A DNA stretch of 64,000 nucleotides from Polyangium sp. 15x6 (GCF_029960785.1 NZ_JASBQE010000007.1:1-64000); one strand, 5' to 3'; positions 43,021-51,881 are shown, counted from the first letter of the stretch. Numbers and translations: made by a program. The notes: a model not told the origin generated them from the letters alone.

Positions 43021-43031
43021 TGTTGACAACA
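43021..43031. promoter_or_regulatory. Palindrome in the TetR/Coq4-like divergent region, possible TetR operator
   Basis: TGTTGACAACA is an 11-base palindrome with a central A. It lies inside a strikingly AT-rich 60-base stretch between the two divergent starts, with other GTTG/CAAC half-sites nearby. It contains TTGACA (43023-43028), a good -35 match for the plus-strand gene, but the matching -10 (TACATC at 15 bases) is weak. Confidence 0.4.
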
Positions 43032-43081
43032 TTGTTCATAGTGTACATCCTCCAGATCATCCCTGCTTCGGAGGTCTTCCC

Positions 43082-43801
43082 ATGGCCAAGTCGCACACCC
43101 GCATCGAGCTTGATCGCGCCCTGCGCGCCGCCCGTATCCTCGCCGCCGATCCCGACGACCTCCCGCAGGTCTTCACGATCATCGAGGCCCTCTCGGGCGG
43201 CACGCTCCAGCGAATCGCCGACCGCATGGCGAAGAGCGAGACCGGGCGGAAGCTTCTCGCCGAGCGCAAGGACATCGTCGACGTGCTCGCCGACCGCGAG
43301 GCGCTCGCGCGTCTGCCCGAGGGCTCGCTCGGTCGCGCCTACCTCGCCTTCGTCGAGCGCGAGAACATCTCGGCCGACGGCATCCGCGAGGCCGCCGTGC
43401 GCGGCACGACGGGCCGAACGCCGTTCCCCGAGCCGATCGAATGGGTGCACGGCCGCATGCGCGACACGCACGACCTGTGGCACGCCGCCGTCGGTTATCA
43501 GGGCGACGTCCTCGGCGAGACCGCCTTGCTCGCCTTCACCCTCGCGCAGACGTATAACCCCGCGATCGCGCTCATCGTCGCGATCGGCCTCGTGAAGACG
43601 CTCGGCAAACCCGAGGCGCGGAGCGTGATCCTCGATGGTTTCCGCCGCGGCAGGAAGGCGGCGTGGCTCCCCGAGCAAGACTGGGCGTCGATGCTCGCGC
43701 TCCCGGTCGACGAGGTGCGCCGCCGCCTCTCGCTCGAAGCGCCGCCGCATTACAAGCGGGTCAATAGCACCGAGCTCAGGGCCGCCGCCGCCGCCGCGTG
43801 A
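43082..43801 (+). CDS. Coq4-like protein
   Basis: GGAGG lies seven bases before the ATG at 43082. The 239-residue protein carries the Coq4 metal motif HDLWH followed 11 residues later by Glu (HDLWHAAVGYQGDVLGE), preceded by EWVHGRMRDT. In eukaryotes COQ4 organises the ubiquinone-synthesis complex and takes part in ring decarboxylation/hydroxylation. Bacterial homologues are scattered and less well known. It has its own divergent TetR regulator, so expression is conditional. No other quinone genes are close. Confidence 0.87.
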   Translation: MAKSHTRIELDRALRAARILAADPDDLPQVFTIIEALSGGTLQRIADRMAKSETGRKLLAERKDIVDVLADREALARLPEGSLGRAYLAFVERENISADGIREAAVRGTTGRTPFPEPIEWVHGRMRDTHDLWHAAVGYQGDVLGETALLAFTLAQTYNPAIALIVAIGLVKTLGKPEARSVILDGFRRGRKAAWLPEQDWASMLALPVDEVRRRLSLEAPPHYKRVNSTELRAAAAAA

Positions 43802-43805
43802 CGAT

Positions 43806-44453
43806 TCAGGTGACGATCGGCACGCACAAGCTCTGCGTGCCGTTGATCGTCCCGGCCGCGTACCCGAGCACGCCTTGCAGGAAATACCCGGGCGGGCAGG
43901 TATCCGTGAACGGCACGCCGCCGGAGCCGCCGAACGAGGGCTCGATACTGCCCGGCGACCCCATTTGCACCCAGGGCCGCACGCGGGCGCAGCGCACCCC
44001 GATGCGATCGAGCGTCGTCGCGGCGCGGCCCCTGAGCGCGATCACGGCCTCGCTTTGCGGGCATTCCGAAAAGAACTCGTCCCCCGTCGCTGCCCCGATC
44101 ATCGGCCTCTCGTCCCGATTCGCGAACGTGCCATTCTCCAGCATTCGCGCACAAATCAGCCCGAGCGCGGTCACCGTCGTATCGCTTCGCCCGCGAAGCC
44201 CGACCACGAGCTCGTCCTGCGCGCACGTCAATGCGTAAGCATCGCCGGTCGCGGCGCCGCGCAGATCGAGGAGGAGCGGCGTGGTGGCGTCGATCGAGTA
44301 CTTGGCCTGCGCCTCGGTGGTCGGGGGCGGCGTGGGCGCATTGGGATCGAGGGTGAAAAGAGCGGACGGCTCGGGAGCGGGTTCGCACGCGGTGAGGGCG
44401 AAACACGCGGCGAGCGTGAGCAAGGGCTTCGCAGGGGAGGGGGGCGCAGGCAT
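43806..44453 (-). CDS. Lipoprotein with repeated Cys-containing lectin-like motif
   Basis: The 215-residue product has a lipoprotein signal (LLTLAACFALTAC) and a Pro/Thr-rich linker. Three repeats follow of the pattern 'Cys...(V/I)xxLRGR...(L)xxIGxxCAR': ALTCAQDELVVGLRGRSD...LGLICAR, SECPQSEAVIALRGRAA...IGVRCAR and TDTCPPGYFLQGVLGYAAG...LCVP. This resembles small beta-prism or jacalin/VMO-I-like units found in secreted myxobacterial proteins. It probably binds carbohydrate or another surface ligand; this is inferred. Confidence 0.78.
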   Translation of the reverse strand: MPAPPSPAKPLLTLAACFALTACEPAPEPSALFTLDPNAPTPPPTTEAQAKYSIDATTPLLLDLRGAATGDAYALTCAQDELVVGLRGRSDTTVTALGLICARMLENGTFANRDERPMIGAATGDEFFSECPQSEAVIALRGRAATTLDRIGVRCARVRPWVQMGSPGSIEPSFGGSGGVPFTDTCPPGYFLQGVLGYAAGTINGTQSLCVPIVT

Positions 44454-44656
44454 GGTGAGGGAGCGAGCGGGCAGCGGGTGTGCCAGGGGGGCGGGCGCGG
44501 GGGTTGGGGGGGCGATGCAAGCCCATGGCGCTTGACACGAGGGGGGGCTCGCATACTAGGTAAACGATCAAGCCTGGGGGGCCCTCAGTGGCCATCGGGA
44601 CTTCGTCCCGCCCCGGGCTTCCATTTTTTTGTTATTTGTTTTCGGCACAGGTGGCG

Positions 44657-45590
44657 ATGTACCTACTTTATGTGGACTCGTCTGGCACCCCCGAGATGCA
44701 GGACCACTCCACGGAGTACGTCCTGGTCGGGGTGGCCGTGCAGGAGGGGCCCATGGGTCGCCCTCGACCGGGATTTGGCTGCCCTCAAGAGGGGATATGG
44801 GCTTGATTTGACCGGCGGGGAGCTACACGCGAAGGATTTTTGCGTGTCGATTGCGGAGCAGGATGAGATCCCCGGCTTTGAAGCGCTCTCCCATCAGCAG
44901 CGACGGGATGAAGTGAATCGCCTCCGCCGTGAGAAGTTGAAGAAGTATACCGACGCGAACAAGCGCAGGTCCAAAGAGGCTCATTTTCGTCGTACGGATC
45001 CTTTTGTGCACCTGAGTCGGCGAGAGCGCAGCCAGCTTCTGGAGGATGCGCTCGACATGGTGGGAAAGGCGCGCGTCAAGCTGTTCAGTGAAGCCATCCG
45101 TAAAGCGGATGCTCCCGGGGACGTGGTCACGCAGGCTTTTCAGCAGGTCGTTTCACGATTCGAGTATTACCTGGAGTGGCGCAACTCCGAACCTGACGGG
45201 CACATCAACAAGGGCCTGCTCATCATGGACCAGGAGGGCGCTCGTGAAGCTTCCTATCGGTCGATGCTGGATGAGTTCCGCAAGAGCGGGCACCCGTGGG
45301 GAGCGCTGCGGAACGTCATCGAGGCGCCGTTTTTCGTCGACAGCTCGTTGTCGGGCTTCACGCAGCTCGCGGACGTGTGTGCATACGCCGTCCGGCGCTA
45401 CCTCGAAAAAGGCCTTGAACCAGGGTCGCACGAGGAGAGGAATTTCCTACGGATCTTTCCGAAGTTCGACAGGAGCGGCACGCGGTTGCATGGCTTGAGG
45501 CATTCTTGCACGAAAGGCACGTGCCCCTGCCTCGTCAGTCGGCAACGTGGGCATGCGGGGGACATGGCCGGAACGGCGAACGATATCTGA
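44657..45590 (+). pseudogene. DUF3800 domain protein, interrupted by a one-base frameshift
   Basis: The reading frame from the ATG at 44657 starts MYLLYVDSSGTPEMQDHSTE and EYVLVGVAVQEGP, the DUF3800 N-terminus with its conserved Asp. It then derails near 44750-44760. The rest of the family sequence continues in the next frame (WVALDRDLAALKRGY, ELHAKDFC, HINKGLLIMDQEG, QLADVCAYAVRRYLEKGL). Removing one C in GGGGCCCATGGG would restore a continuous protein of about 310 residues. DUF3800 has an RNase H-like fold and is often found in mobile or defence regions. The region before it is unusually T-rich (a run of seven Ts at 44624-44630). A sequencing error in a GC run is also possible. Confidence 0.75.
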
Positions 45591-46031
45591 CGACGCGCGG
45601 CGTTCTGGTGCCCCCTGAGCCGGCTGCCGCCTTGTGGTCGTATCCCGGGGCAAGCAGGCAGCGGCGGAGCGGAGCGAAGGGACGTCGGGAGGAAGGCTGG
45701 TTGCGCCGAGGCGGAGCGCCGGGACGTCCGGAAGGACGCGCGCTCCGAGACGGGGCAGGACGTGGACGGCTGGAAGGACGACGGTTGCGACGTCGTGAAA
45801 GACGGGTTGTTTCGGCAGAAGATGGGCGCGGGTCGGTGTGGAGGATGCGTCCCTTGGGAAGGATGACGCCTCCGCACGGGCGGAGGGCGCGTCCTTCCGG
45901 AGGGACGCGGGCTGCGCCGCGCCGGAGCTGACGTTCTTCGAGGTGGGGCGACGGCTGCGAGATGTAGAAACGCGAAATCTGGCGAGGGACGCACGTTGCG
46001 AGAGCCCGCGCGTCTCAGCGACCGGTCTTGC
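45591..46031. other. Intergenic region with degenerate GGACGTC-type repeats, possible gene remnants
   Basis: No intact gene is supportable in these 441 bases. GGACGTC/GGAAGGACG-like words recur between 45680 and 45790. One plus-strand frame there has good codon bias and reads ERRDVRKDARSETGQDVDGW and KDDGCDVVKDGLF before a stop. It may be the remains of a repeat-containing gene. No transposase or tRNA is seen. Confidence 0.35.
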
Positions 46032-46691
46032 TCAGCCCGTCGGCTCTTTCGCTGCGCGTCGCCGGCCTTCCTTCAGGAAGAACGTCTCGGCGAGCGCGGG
46101 CCTCGCCTTGTAGAAATCCCGCAGCCGACCGTAGGCGCTCTCGAGCTGTTCCCGGATGGCCCTCCGCGCGTCGAGCTCCGCCTGGAATGCGGCTTCGACC
46201 GCGTCCTCCGCGGCTTCCTCCGCCTCGATGGCCTTCTTGAACGCCTCGTGCGCCGCGTCGAACTTCGCGAGCATCGCGGCGACGAGCGGGTGACCGCTGA
46301 ATTTCGCGATTCGATCCCGCAATGCATCCAGGGTCTTGAGCTGCGATGCTCCTTCGGGGTCGATCTCTTTGCCATACCCCTCGGGGAACACGGTGGTCCG
46401 CGCATTCAGCGTCTGGTCCTCGCGATCGACCTTGGCGAGGTCCCCGTCGATATCACGGATCACGTTCTCCAGGGCGATTTCCGCCGCGTCACTCGTCGCC
46501 GACGCGGCGACCGCGTCATCCTCCGCGTCTTCATGAGCGCGCGCCTTCGCCTTGAGGTCGGCGAGCTTGAGGGACATCTCCTCGTGGAGCTCGGCGTGGA
46601 GCTTCGTATTGCCCGTCTTGACCTTCGTGCAGTGATAGCCGGCGGCGCGCTTGTGAGCGGAGGTGCCGTCGGTGGGGCGGAGGCGACGCAT
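46032..46691 (-). CDS. Hypothetical coiled-coil protein
   Basis: The 219-residue protein is almost entirely helical and charged, with Ala/Glu/Lys/Asp heptads (ELHEEMSLKLADLKAKARAH, EAFKKAIEAEEAAEDAVEAA). The N-terminus is basic and contains one Cys in GYHCTKVKTGNTKLH. AAAGGA six bases before the ATG supports this start. The frame stays open upstream as far as 46979 but contains no earlier start codon. There is no signal or membrane segment. I do not recognise it. It lies in the accessory-looking 44.6-48.3 kb region downstream of the effector-like lipoprotein. Confidence 0.7.
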   Translation of the reverse strand: MRRLRPTDGTSAHKRAAGYHCTKVKTGNTKLHAELHEEMSLKLADLKAKARAHEDAEDDAVAASATSDAAEIALENVIRDIDGDLAKVDREDQTLNARTTVFPEGYGKEIDPEGASQLKTLDALRDRIAKFSGHPLVAAMLAKFDAAHEAFKKAIEAEEAAEDAVEAAFQAELDARRAIREQLESAYGRLRDFYKARPALAETFFLKEGRRRAAKEPTG

Positions 46692-46799
46692 GAGGGGTCC
46701 TTTCTGGGGTCGAGGGTGGGGGAGCGTACGGAGGTGAGCGGGTGGGGGGCAAGGGAAATGTGGGGGAAGAGGGAGAGCTTCGCGGCAGCAACAGCGGGG

Positions 46800-46979
46800 C
46801 GCATCGCCGACGCGACTCCGTAGCCAGAGGTCCTGTGAGGCTTCGCCCTCGCCGGCGCGCGCCGTGAAGTCCGCCTCGACCCGCTTGTCATCGGCGGCGA
46901 CGTCGGCGAAGCTCGGCTCCCGCGTCCTCGCATAGGTCTTGAAGACGGCGAGGCACGCTTTGAGAGCTCGTCGCGGAGC
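46800..46979 (-). pseudogene. Remnant similar to the adjacent 194-residue gene
   Basis: A start-less minus-strand frame with strong coding bias reads LKACLAVFKTYARTREP, then SFADVAADDKRVEADFTARA, before degenerating near 46800 into low-complexity DNA. The second stretch lines up with SFAEAVDDFRRLEAEFVVRG in the neighbouring gene (residues about 35-54), sharing S-F-A-acid, D, R, hydrophobic-E-A-acid-F and R. This suggests a decayed tandem duplicate. An in-frame TGA at 46980-46982 closes it upstream. The frame runs on into the 219-residue gene, so a fusion cannot be fully excluded. Confidence 0.5.
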
Positions 46980-46988
46980 TCACGGGGT

Positions 46989-47573
46989 TCAGTCTTCTTC
47001 CGGGGTGCTGCGGCGCGCCTCGTCGATCCGCCGCGTCCTCTTCCCCGGGATTTGTTCGCCCCTTCGTTGGGCCAGGAGCTCGTCACGGAGCTTCAGCAGG
47101 TCTTCGAGGTGGTATTCGAAATAATCCGTGTCGCTCTGCGTCGCCCTCGCTTCTTCGAGCCCTCGCTCGAGCTCGGCGACGAGCGGCTCTAGCACGGCGA
47201 GCCCCTCCTCGGGGTTCTCGTCGTACCGACAGCAATCCGCATAGAACCAGGTCATCGTGTATTGTCGTTCCCTGTTCGAGAAACCGAGGCGAACCATGTC
47301 CTTCCAGACTTCGCGGCAGACTTCGAAGGGGGGGTGCTTCGCTTGCGCGAGCGTGAGGATCGTTTCGGCGATGCGTCGCCTCGTCTCGAGCACGTCGAAT
47401 TCATCGTCGCATCCGCGCACCACGAACTCCGCCTCGAGCCGGCGGAAGTCATCCACGGCCTCGGCGAAGCTTCGCTCCTTATCCAGAGACTTGACCAAGA
47501 GGCGGTCGCTGGCGTTGCAGAAAGCCAGCTCCTCCCCCTCCATCTCTCCTCCAGATTCACGCTTGTCCCTCAT
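46989..47573 (-). CDS. Hypothetical soluble protein, candidate immunity partner of the upstream lipoprotein
   Basis: The 194-residue protein is helical and acidic (CNASDRLLVKSLDKERSF, DFRRLEAEFVVRG, RRRIAETILTLAQAKHPP, EYHLEDLLKLRDELLAQR) and looks like TPR-type helices. The ATG at 47573 overlaps the stop of the lipoprotein gene (ATGA), with GGGAGA seven bases upstream. A second ATG at 47543 also has a GGAGG. It has no signal peptide, so it is cytoplasmic, and no known family is recognised. Strict coupling to an effector-like lipoprotein and a decayed copy next door suggest an immunity role; this is inferred. Confidence 0.7.
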   Translation of the reverse strand: MRDKRESGGEMEGEELAFCNASDRLLVKSLDKERSFAEAVDDFRRLEAEFVVRGCDDEFDVLETRRRIAETILTLAQAKHPPFEVCREVWKDMVRLGFSNRERQYTMTWFYADCCRYDENPEEGLAVLEPLVAELERGLEEARATQSDTDYFEYHLEDLLKLRDELLAQRRGEQIPGKRTRRIDEARRSTPEED

Positions 47574-48286
47574 TTACACGTCTCCCATTTGGACATCATG
47601 ATTTTGTCGGGCCATTTGCCCTCCCCACGACACTTTTCAAAGCACGTCCTACATCTCGAATGGTTCCATACACTCCCCTTCTTGCTTTGTAGAGGCGAGT
47701 CGAGGCAGTCGTTCAGGAGCTCTTGACACGGGTCATCGTCCCTCTTTCGAACCGTCTCCACAATATCCGCCTTGCTGAGCTCCAGCGAAGCGGCGCACAC
47801 GATGATGACGGCGGGGCCTACTTCGATGACGAGGTCGGCGAGGGCGATCGCCACGGCCACGAGCGCAGGGTGCCCGACGAGCCCACGCTCGTCCGCCGCC
47901 TGCCCGTTCGCAGGCGCGGGCGACGCGGACAGGCGCAGCTTGCGCAGCCCGAGCAGCTCCTCGGGGACGGTCATGCCTCGCAGCGCGATCCGCATGCATG
48001 CCGCGAGCTCCATATGGGGCATGCCTTTGCTCTCCACATCCGCGACGTGGCCGTCTTCGTCGACCTTCACCGTGACGTCGAACGTGTAGTATCCGCCCCT
48101 GAGCTCGCCGCCGAGCTCGTCGACGCACGCGCGTAGGCGCTCCGCGGTGGCGTCGGGGACGCGTGGGCGGTCGTCCTGCTGCGCGGGGTAGACGATCTTG
48201 GCCGAGCAGCCGAGCGGCACGAGCGCCGCCGTCGCGCAACCGAGGATCCCGAGCGCGAGGAGGGGTCGCACACGCGGAAACTTCAT
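47570..48286 (-). CDS. Lipoprotein with polymorphic-effector-like architecture and Cys-rich C-terminal domain
   Basis: The ATG at 48286 gives 238 residues with a lipoprotein signal (LGILGCATAALVPLGC). A domain of about 75 residues with an AgmX/TonB-like pattern follows (YTFDVTVKVDEDGHVADVES, LAACMRIALRGMTVPEE). Then come a Pro/Ala/Gly linker, a hydrophobic segment (ALVAVAIALADLVIEVGPAV and onward) and a C-terminal domain of about 60 residues with seven cysteines (DPCQELLNDCLDS, SRCRTCFEKCRGEGKWPD, WETCK). I recall many myxobacterial lipoproteins with this N-terminal half and a variable, toxin-like C-terminus. The C-terminal domain itself is not identified. The downstream gene overlaps it. Confidence 0.72.
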   Translation of the reverse strand: MKFPRVRPLLALGILGCATAALVPLGCSAKIVYPAQQDDRPRVPDATAERLRACVDELGGELRGGYYTFDVTVKVDEDGHVADVESKGMPHMELAACMRIALRGMTVPEELLGLRKLRLSASPAPANGQAADERGLVGHPALVAVAIALADLVIEVGPAVIIVCAASLELSKADIVETVRKRDDDPCQELLNDCLDSPLQSKKGSVWNHSRCRTCFEKCRGEGKWPDKIMMSKWETCK

Positions 48287-48403
48287 TTCCGGAATGCGAT
48301 CAAGAATGTTCGTCCCTGTCAATGTGTGTGTCCGCCCTCACGGAGCGTCCGCCCGGTCCGTGCCCTCCTCCCCCTTTGCCCCGGCTCGAAGGCTTGCTAG
48401 TGC

Positions 48404-51175
48404 ATGGCCTCCCCGAGCCCGCGAGCCATGAGCGAGATCAAGCAAGATCCGACCGACGAAGCCGACCAGGAAGCCGACCGGCGGGACGCAGAGCCGGCCG
48501 CGGAGACGGAGACGGAAGCGGGCCCGGACGCGGAAGCGGAAGCGGGTTCGGAAGCGGACGCGGACGCGGACGCCGACTCGGAAGCCGAAGCGGACGCAGA
48601 CGACGCGGACGCCGACGAATCCGACGAACCCCCCGCCCTCGAACCCCTCCTCCGCCCCGGCAACCCTCTCCAGCTCGTCCGCGGCACCTCCACGCTCGCC
48701 ACCGGCGCGCTCGTCGCCTTCCTCCTCATGGCGCTGCGCCCGCAGTACCGCGTCGGCGTCCCGCTCGGCATCGTCGCCATCCTCGTCGCCACCTTCGGCC
48801 TCCTCGACCTCTGCGGCACCTTCGACGACCCCGACGACCGCGTCGCCAAGCGGCTCGCGCTCGCCGACCTCGCGGGGCCCCTCGGCCTCTTCGGCGGCTC
48901 CGTCCTCGGCCTCTTCGGCGCCGTCTCCCTCGCCGTCGCTGGATACATCGGCCCCATCGGCGCCGGCCTCGCCGTTCCCGTCTGTTTTCTCGGCGCCGTC
49001 ATCGGCGTCTACCGCGTCGGCGACAAACTCGGCGCCTGGGAAAAAGATCCCGCGGGCAAATCCATCCCGCTCCTACGCCGCCACGGCTTCTGGCTCGTCA
49101 CGCTCGTCACGCTCCTCTACCTCCCGGCGCTCGGCAGCCATTCGCTCAGCGATCCGTGGGAGACCCATTATGGCGAGGTCGCGCGGGAGATCCTCGCGCG
49201 GAACGACTGGGTCTCGCTCTGGTGGGCGCAGGACGGCTGGTTCTGGTCGAAGCCCATCCTCGATTTCTGGATGCAGGCGATCGCGATGGCGAGCTTCGGC
49301 GTCCGGTATCAGCCCGGCGCCATGCTCTCCGCCGTCGCCGAGGGCCGCGAGCCCTGGCCCGAGTGGGCCGTGCGTTTGCCGATCTTCCTGCTCACGCTCG
49401 TCGCGACGTATCTGCTCTACAAAGCCGTCGCGCGTGTGTTCGGTCGTCGCGCCGGCTTCCTCGGCGGCCTCGTGCTCACCACGATGCCGCAATGGTTTCT
49501 GGTCTCGCACCAGACCGTGACCGACATGCCCTTCGTCGCCACGATGTCCGCGGCGATGGCCCTCTTCCTGCTCGGCATTCACGAGGACGAAGGGCGCGAG
49601 GTGCGGGTCTACGAGGTCTCCGCGTTCGGCGCGAAATATCGTCTGTCCGCGTATCACCTCGTGCTCGGCGCGATCATCGCCTGCGCATTGCCGCAGATCC
49701 TCTACCTCGTCTCGCGCAACCTCGAGATCATCCCGAATCCGTTCTCCCTTCGTCTCCACGCGGACGCCTTCCGCTCCGGCTCGCCCATGAATTGCGGCCT
49801 GCCGGGCAACCAGCCCTGCGGCGACGCGTTCCCCGTGCTGAAGGGCCTCCAGCCCGCGCTCCAGGCGCTGCTCTGGATCCAGGCGCTCGGCCTCTTGCTT
49901 TACATGTGCTGGGGCGAGCGGCGCGCGCAGCGGCTTTATTTCCTCGCGGCCTGGTTCTTCGCCGCCCTCTCCACGATGGCCAAGGGGCCCGCAGGTTTTG
50001 GTTTGCCCGTGCTCTGCGCCCTCGCGTACATCGTCGTCTCGCGTCGTTATCGCGACCTCCTGCGCCTCGAAATCGTCGCGGGCCTCTTGATTCTGCTCGC
50101 CGTGGCCCTGCCGTGGTTCGTCGCGATGTATGCGCGGCACGGGCAGCCGTTCACCGATCGGCTGCTCTTCCACGACATGTTCAAGCGCGCCTTCACGCAC
50201 GTGCACGACACGAACGAGGGCGACGACGTGGGCTTCCGCTTCTACGTCTGGCAGCTCGGCTACGCCATGTTCCCCTGGACCGGCCTCGTGCCGGCGGCGC
50301 TCGTCGCGTGGCTCAGGCGCCGCGAGGAGGGCGATCGAAAGAGCGACGCCTCGATCTTCCTGGCGATGTGGTTCCTCTTCGCATTCGCGCTCTTCACGCT
50401 GATGCTGACGAAGTTCCACCATTACATCATGCCGGCCCTGCCGCCGGCCGCGATGCTCACGGGCATTCTGCTCGACGAGATGGTGCGGCGTTCGGGCGCG
50501 CAAAAGGTGACCGACGCGTTCGCCGAGCAATACGAGCGGGTCCTCTGGGGCGCTTCGGGGATCGCGGGCGGCCTGCTCGTCTTTTTCGTGGGGCGTGATC
50601 TCATGGGCGCGCGCGAGGGCATGCTCGGCCCGGTGCGGCTGCTCCACCTCTTCACCTACAACTACAAGCGGGCGTTCCCCGCGACGCTCGATTTCCGGCC
50701 CGCGCTCCTCTTCTTCACCTGCGCCGCCGCCCTCTTCACGCTCGCCCTCGTCTGGGCCCGCGCCCGCCGCCACGTCGTCACGGGCCTCTGCGCCGTGTCG
50801 GTGCTCTTCGCCGCGTGGGGCATCGACGTGTACTTCGTGAAGACCTCGCCGCACTGGGGGCAGCGCGAGACCGTGCTCGCGTATTACCGCGCCAAACAGG
50901 AGATCCCCGGGCCCGTCATCGCGTTCCAGATGAACTGGAAGGGCGAGAACTTCTACACGGGCAATACCCTCCCGGCCTTCGTCTCGAGCGGCAAGAAGTT
51001 CCAGGACTACGTGCTCGAGCAGAAGAAGAAGGGCGTGAAGACGTTTTACTTCATGACGGAGCACGGCCGCATGGGCTCGCTCGCGAACGAGCTCGGAGGC
51101 CCGCGCATCTTCGACAAGCTCACGACACCGGAGCTCAACAACAAGTTCGGGCTGGTGCGCGCGACGTTCGAGTGA
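48404..51175 (+). CDS. ArnT/PMT-family (GT83-like) membrane glycosyltransferase with acidic N-terminal tail
   Basis: The 923-residue protein starts with about 80 residues of Glu/Ala/Asp repeats (EADADADADSEAEADAD type). Membrane helices follow, including the catalytic-loop landmark SDPWETHYGEVAREIL, with acidic residues after the first helix of the GT-C domain, and FWSKPILDFWMQA. LTKFHHYIMPALPPAAML sits in the C-terminal half. It should transfer a sugar from a polyprenyl-phosphate donor to lipid A, protein or glycan in the periplasm. About 140 residues of extra helices precede the GT-C core. The ATG at 48428 is an alternative start. Confidence 0.87.
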   Translation: MASPSPRAMSEIKQDPTDEADQEADRRDAEPAAETETEAGPDAEAEAGSEADADADADSEAEADADDADADESDEPPALEPLLRPGNPLQLVRGTSTLATGALVAFLLMALRPQYRVGVPLGIVAILVATFGLLDLCGTFDDPDDRVAKRLALADLAGPLGLFGGSVLGLFGAVSLAVAGYIGPIGAGLAVPVCFLGAVIGVYRVGDKLGAWEKDPAGKSIPLLRRHGFWLVTLVTLLYLPALGSHSLSDPWETHYGEVAREILARNDWVSLWWAQDGWFWSKPILDFWMQAIAMASFGVRYQPGAMLSAVAEGREPWPEWAVRLPIFLLTLVATYLLYKAVARVFGRRAGFLGGLVLTTMPQWFLVSHQTVTDMPFVATMSAAMALFLLGIHEDEGREVRVYEVSAFGAKYRLSAYHLVLGAIIACALPQILYLVSRNLEIIPNPFSLRLHADAFRSGSPMNCGLPGNQPCGDAFPVLKGLQPALQALLWIQALGLLLYMCWGERRAQRLYFLAAWFFAALSTMAKGPAGFGLPVLCALAYIVVSRRYRDLLRLEIVAGLLILLAVALPWFVAMYARHGQPFTDRLLFHDMFKRAFTHVHDTNEGDDVGFRFYVWQLGYAMFPWTGLVPAALVAWLRRREEGDRKSDASIFLAMWFLFAFALFTLMLTKFHHYIMPALPPAAMLTGILLDEMVRRSGAQKVTDAFAEQYERVLWGASGIAGGLLVFFVGRDLMGAREGMLGPVRLLHLFTYNYKRAFPATLDFRPALLFFTCAAALFTLALVWARARRHVVTGLCAVSVLFAAWGIDVYFVKTSPHWGQRETVLAYYRAKQEIPGPVIAFQMNWKGENFYTGNTLPAFVSSGKKFQDYVLEQKKKGVKTFYFMTEHGRMGSLANELGGPRIFDKLTTPELNNKFGLVRATFE

Positions 51176-51781
51176 TCAGGGGCAGGCGTCGAGCGCGCTG
51201 ATCGTCCGGGGCTTCGTCTGCGCCGTGGGCGACGCGCTCCATTGCCTGTAATACCGGCAAGCCGCGGCGTGGTCTCCCTGGGCGAGCGCGGTCGTCGCGA
51301 GGTGGAAGAAAACCACATCGCCCGGCAAAATGCGGTACGCCTCCTCGAATCGACGCCGCGCCTCGGCGAAGTCCCCCCGATTGGAGGCGAGGATCGCCTC
51401 CTTGAAGGCGCGTGCCGCGAGGATCTTCGGGGTCTCCGGACAGCCGTCCTCGTCCTCGAAGCCATCCCGGTTCTCCGGCTCGTCCGGGCACTTGTCGCTG
51501 GCGTCCGCCACCCCGTCGCCGTCGTTGTCGATGTCGGGACAGCCGTCAGCATCCGCAAAACTGTCACGATCCTCGGGTTCGCTCGGGCAGCGGTCCGTGT
51601 CGTCGGGGATCCCGTCGCGGTCGGTGTCGTCGAGCCGGTCCGTGTCCTCCGACGCACCGTTCGCGCGCGTCGGATCCGCGGTGGGCGCGGCGACCTCGAC
51701 GACGGGCGTGGCAGAGCGTTCGGGCTGAGCCGCACAGCCGACGCAGGCGAGCGCGAAGAGAAGGGACGAACCGAGCCGCAT
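51176..51781 (-). CDS. Lipoprotein with thrombospondin type 3 repeats and TPR-like tail
   Basis: The ATG at 51781 gives 201 residues and a lipobox (LLFALACVGC). After a short linker come three calcium-binding TSP3 units (DDTDRDGIPDDTDRCP, FADADGCPDIDNDGDGVADA, SDKCPDEPENRDGFEDEDGC). The last 75 residues form helices with a TPR pattern (AFKEAILASNRGDFAEARRR, RILPGDVVFFHLATTALAQ). No OmpA domain follows, unlike the TSP3 gene at 11.3 kb. It is an outer-membrane or periplasmic anchored protein. The stop is adjacent to the converging glycosyltransferase stop. Confidence 0.83.
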   Translation of the reverse strand: MRLGSSLLFALACVGCAAQPERSATPVVEVAAPTADPTRANGASEDTDRLDDTDRDGIPDDTDRCPSEPEDRDSFADADGCPDIDNDGDGVADASDKCPDEPENRDGFEDEDGCPETPKILAARAFKEAILASNRGDFAEARRRFEEAYRILPGDVVFFHLATTALAQGDHAAACRYYRQWSASPTAQTKPRTISALDACP

Positions 51782-51881
51782 GGCAGGGAGTGTCGGCGCG
51801 AGGTGTGACCAAAGCAACGGGCTTCCGTGGGCACCGTGCCGGGGGCTGTCCCGTCCCGCGGCCTCGGGCTACGCTTCCTCC

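Noticed and set aside
44596-44630. Rho-independent terminator before the DUF3800 gene
   Set aside because: The CGGGAC/GTCCCG hairpin and the T-run are 13 bases apart, too far for a standard terminator.
44657-45590. Programmed ribosomal frameshift in the DUF3800 gene
   Set aside because: No slippery heptamer with downstream stem was found at the junction and DUF3800 genes are not known to use frameshifting; mutation or sequencing error is simpler.
45680-45790. CRISPR-like repeats
   Set aside because: The GGACGTC words are short, unevenly spaced and degenerate; no conserved repeat-spacer pattern exists here or elsewhere in the window.
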